Assembly: GCF_012976305.1 (NCBI RefSeq)
Contig: NZ_JABDSR010000002.1
Coordinates: 1-64,000, forward strand
Source: Peptoniphilus faecalis
GTDB taxonomy: Bacteria > Bacillota > Clostridia > Tissierellales > Peptoniphilaceae
Reading direction: 5' to 3'
Length of the DNA stretch: 64,000 bases
This document shows, in pieces, positions 61,011-64,000 of the stretch; positions within the stretch are counted from its first letter, which is position 1; each line of letters starts with the position of its first letter. The position numbers were made by a program, and so were the translations under genes. A model generated the notes under the pieces. It was not told the origin of the DNA. It ran no database searches and was given only the letters and a program-made list of their open reading frames with translations.

Positions 61011-64000
61011 ATGAAATTAAATAGGAGATGTTTGGCATTTTTTATGGCGCTACTTATCTTGCTGACAAGTTTTCCTGCGAATATCTTTGCATATTCAGGC
61101 GAACCTAATTTTAAAATAGATGATTACGACAATATAAAAAATGACAAAGTACATTATATTAACAACGAAGATGTAGAGGTCAAGGAATTTGACAAAGACC
61201 CTACAAATAAAGATGAGGCAAATAATCAAATAGCAGATCCGCCTGTGGATGAAAAATACACATTACAAGTGGACTATTACATTGATGCAAATGGTTTTAA
61301 AATTCCTAAATTTCAACCTTATATAGCATCTGTATTTAAAAATGGAAAAATGGACATAGATAAAACTGTGGACCTTCCAATCATAGATGGATATACTGCG
61401 CCAACTCCGAGATATACTTTTTCAAGGGCAGAGGTGGCTAATTTTAAAGATTATACAAATGGATATGTATATACACCAAAGGAAACAGAAGTAAAGGTAG
61501 TTCATCTTTTTCAATCTTTAACAGATCCAGAAGCCTTTGAAAAGAAAAAGGAAACAATAAATAATGCTAAAGTTGGGACTAAATTCCCTTTTTATGCATT
61601 GAAAAAAAGTGAAACTCCCGGATTTTCTCCAGAGTTTTCAAGCTTACAAGTTCAAGTACCTGAAAGCACTAAAGACTTTCAAGTTGTATTTAGATATTTA
61701 AGAGATGCCAATACTGTTACCTACAACACATCTGAAGGCGCTACTAAAATAAGAGCAAAGAAATTATATTATGAGCAAAATATTCCAAATGTAATTGAAC
61801 CAAAAAAAGAGGGTGCTACTTTTTTACATTGGATTGCAAATCGCGATCTTTTAAAAAATGACGGAAGTACAGTTAAAAAGGGAGAGCGCATAAGGAATGA
61901 AGATATAGAAAATCTTAAAATGCCTTCAGAAGATTTAGAATTTAAAGCTATTTGGAAGGAAAATACAGAAGCAGATTATACAATTCTTTTCTACACTGAA
62001 AAATCGGACTATGACCCTTCTGCACCTTTTAAGGAAAGATACGACTATGTTGGCAGCAAGAAGATTTCAAAGGGAGAAGTCGGCACATCTCCTGACCTTT
62101 CAAAAGTAACTCCAGATGGAATAAAGTTCCCAGATATTGATAAAGAGGTTACTAGTAATCCAAATGAACTGGCAAAATACTATCATAGAAATGAAAATTT
62201 AATAAAAGAAAAAAATGCAGGTGAAGATGGAAATCAAAAGCTAATTTCATCTACAGGAAAGACTGCATTTAGTATCTACTATGATAGAGAAGTCTATGAG
62301 CTTGTATTTGAAAAAGCAAAAGTAATACAAGCAAAAGACACTTTTGACCCCATCATCACTAAAGACGGAGTAAGATATGATGCGAAAACCAATCCATATA
62401 CAATAAAGGCTCGCTTCAATCAATCTTTGGCAGCTGCATGGCCAAGGGACAGTGAAATAGAGGGCTGGACGAGAAACTATTCCGGTCAAGGCTGGCTTAT
62501 AAATTATGGTCGTTTTATATATAGAGATACGCCGCCTTATAGGCTTTCAGCTTCTGATTTTATAAATGCTGTAAATCAAGAGGGAAAGAGCTTTTTAAGT
62601 AGAACCGACGTTAATATTGGACCAAGGCAGATAAGTTTAGGGATTGCCCAAGGACGAGTTTCAAATAATCATCCTGTACATGTGGATTTTTTCAAAGAGG
62701 ATTTTGATGGAGTTTCTAAACTCGATTCTTCAATGTATTATTGGAAGTCCGACACCAAAAATTCCAGCTATAAGTTTCCACTTCCTGAACTTAAAGGTTT
62801 TGAAGGAGCTTATGATGAAAAAGCACAAAGAGTTTACAGAAAAACTGATTCTTTTTGGGAAACTATAAATAATGGAAGACCTGATGGGCAAGTTCAATAT
62901 GTAGACAGGCTTGGCGGCCAAAGAGCATCTAATAATGGATATTTAAAATTAGAATATACAAGAAATAAATATGATTTGACACTACATCCAACAAAGGGCA
63001 ATGCGACTACAATGCAAGTTCCTTATGACAAACCGCTAAAGGATTTAGACCTAGACACAAAATATGTGCCGGAAAGACCTCAAGGCATTCCAGATACCTA
63101 TGAATTTAAGGGCTGGGCATTAGACCCCGTAGGTCAAAATTTGGTAAAGGACTCCGCACAGACTATGCCAAACTACAAGTACGATCTATACGACCACTGG
63201 GCTGAAAAAGATATTAAGTGGAAGGTTACTTTGGATCCAAATGGCGGAAAATTAAAGGGTTCTAGCGAAAAGGTAATTGAAACGGTAAACAATGGAGCAA
63301 AGATAAGTCTTCAAAGTAAACCAACTAAAGAAGGTTCTACTTTTGCCGGCTGGGAATTAGTGCTTTTTAAAAGGGATGAAAAGGGTCAGTTAATACTTGA
63401 CGGCAGCGGAAGTCCTACAATAGATACAAGCTATTTTGACAAATATCATGTGCCTATAAGGTATGCAGAAGATAATCCGGTGGCTGAAGATATTTATCTA
63501 AAGGCAATGTGGGTCGCTACAAATAGAACCTATGCTACTGCTTATCATCATTTCTACGACCTTCAGGACAATGAAATTTTAGATAAAAAGAAAGAAATTA
63601 AACTTGAAAACTTGATAATAGGCGAATATGCAGCAGCTATGGCTCAATTTACAGGAGAAGATTGGCTTTTAAGAGATGATATACCAAATAATGAATATTA
63701 TCAAACTAAAATAATAGATGAAAATCCTGAAAATAATAAATTTGATTTTCATTATAGACCTTTTAGAACAAGACAGTACAATATCAACTACATCGACCAA
63801 AATGATAAAAATATAGTCCCACCGGAAAAAATTGAAAATGGCAAAAAGGATTATGATGCAGTGTCTTATAGAAATATACCGGGCTATAAATTGACATCAG
63901 CTCCTAATGTCGAACTTTCATTTGAATTGAATGAAAAGGGCGAGCTAACTAATATTAAGGGCTATGGAGATGGCGATGTTATTACAAATAAAGATAGCGT
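61011..64000 (+). CDS. Large secreted surface protein with InlB/Listeria-type repeats (runs off the window)
   Basis: The frame is open from ATG 61011 to the window end, 996 residues so far. A signal peptide (MKLNRRCLAFFMALLILLTSFPANIFA, about 27 residues) is followed by a linker of acidic repeats. Beta-rich units with the Flg_new/InlB B-repeat pattern come next: a strand, then GGK/GT, then FxGW. Examples are FLHWIANRD (about 270), YEFKGWALDP (about 703) and VTLDPNGGKLKG...FAGWEL (about 740-785). A MucBP-like stretch (YNINYIDQNDKN, about 925) follows. No LPxTG anchor is seen because the end is missing. These proteins often act as adhesins in Gram-positive anaerobic cocci (inference). The ribosome binding site GGGAGG is strong. 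Confidence 0.85.
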   Translation, partial: MKLNRRCLAFFMALLILLTSFPANIFAYSGEPNFKIDDYDNIKNDKVHYINNEDVEVKEFDKDPTNKDEANNQIADPPVDEKYTLQVDYYIDANGFKIPKFQPYIASVFKNGKMDIDKTVDLPIIDGYTAPTPRYTFSRAEVANFKDYTNGYVYTPKETEVKVVHLFQSLTDPEAFEKKKETINNAKVGTKFPFYALKKSETPGFSPEFSSLQVQVPESTKDFQVVFRYLRDANTVTYNTSEGATKIRAKKLYYEQNIPNVIEPKKEGATFLHWIANRDLLKNDGSTVKKGERIRNEDIENLKMPSEDLEFKAIWKENTEADYTILFYTEKSDYDPSAPFKERYDYVGSKKISKGEVGTSPDLSKVTPDGIKFPDIDKEVTSNPNELAKYYHRNENLIKEKNAGEDGNQKLISSTGKTAFSIYYDREVYELVFEKAKVIQAKDTFDPIITKDGVRYDAKTNPYTIKARFNQSLAAAWPRDSEIEGWTRNYSGQGWLINYGRFIYRDTPPYRLSASDFINAVNQEGKSFLSRTDVNIGPRQISLGIAQGRVSNNHPVHVDFFKEDFDGVSKLDSSMYYWKSDTKNSSYKFPLPELKGFEGAYDEKAQRVYRKTDSFWETINNGRPDGQVQYVDRLGGQRASNNGYLKLEYTRNKYDLTLHPTKGNATTMQVPYDKPLKDLDLDTKYVPERPQGIPDTYEFKGWALDPVGQNLVKDSAQTMPNYKYDLYDHWAEKDIKWKVTLDPNGGKLKGSSEKVIETVNNGAKISLQSKPTKEGSTFAGWELVLFKRDEKGQLILDGSGSPTIDTSYFDKYHVPIRYAEDNPVAEDIYLKAMWVATNRTYATAYHHFYDLQDNEILDKKKEIKLENLIIGEYAAAMAQFTGEDWLLRDDIPNNEYYQTKIIDENPENNKFDFHYRPFRTRQYNINYIDQNDKNIVPPEKIENGKKDYDAVSYRNIPGYKLTSAPNVELSFELNEKGELTNIKGYGDGDVITNKDS

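Overview
The window is AT-rich DNA, roughly 30% GC by eye, from what looks like a low-GC Gram-positive anaerobe. Supporting signs are T-box leaders, Gram-positive ribosome binding sites, a CsoR copper switch, a two-subunit serine dehydratase, a GdpP/RplI/DnaB housekeeping block, SdpRI, many amino-acid transporters and a giant secreted protein with InlB/Listeria-type repeats. The best guess is a Gram-positive anaerobic coccus of the Peptoniphilus/Anaerococcus type (Tissierellia). That is an inference from gene content, not an identification. I saw no rRNA, tRNA, CRISPR array or prophage.

Layout. 1-275 is the tail of an ISL3-family insertion sequence. 442-12858 holds a TraB-like protein with a CobD-like aminotransferase, threonine aldolase with a RIC-type hemerythrin protein, a copper operon (CsoR operator, copA carrying a possible internal copZ start, csoR), a lipoprotein, a phospholipase D-type protein, a GntR/ABC cassette and a LysR regulator. 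13163-23036 is a nine-gene catabolic cluster read away from that LysR gene: an acylating aldehyde dehydrogenase, a ThDP enzyme, a complete TRAP transporter, a shikimate/quinate dehydrogenase-like protein, a TIM-barrel isomerase-like protein, an HMG-CoA-lyase-like protein and an isocitrate-lyase/PEP-mutase-family protein with an altered active-site loop. I could not match this set to a described pathway, and it is the best candidate for a new system here. 23166-28777 is an arginine module: argG-argH and an amino-acid ABC importer face away from each other, each behind its own T-box.

28780-41276 is the worn, accessory part. It has an unknown gene, a 1012-residue SARP/AAA/TPR regulator, a decayed glmL-like gene, an IS256 relic, a peptidase C26/AgcS pair, a MerR fused to a degenerate methyltransferase, a decayed ADP-ribosylglycohydrolase gene and a broken IS1182-family copy, with further fragments of the same element scattered nearby. 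41313-50903 is amino-acid transport and breakdown: GltS with an M29-like protein and a GntR regulator, a lipid kinase with a short-chain dehydrogenase, sdaAB-sdaAA with a DAACS symporter, and an AbgT transporter. 51031-59672 is core housekeeping (radical SAM, DegV, YybS-gdpP-rplI-dnaB, uppP, nitrilase). 59722-60628 is an SdpR-SdpI immunity pair, and the window ends inside a large secreted surface protein starting at 61011.

Together these genes suggest a fermenter living on amino acids and small carboxylates, able to import arginine, glutamate, serine, alanine or glycine and aminoacyl conjugates. IS decay has eroded an amino-acid mutase locus next to the arginine genes.
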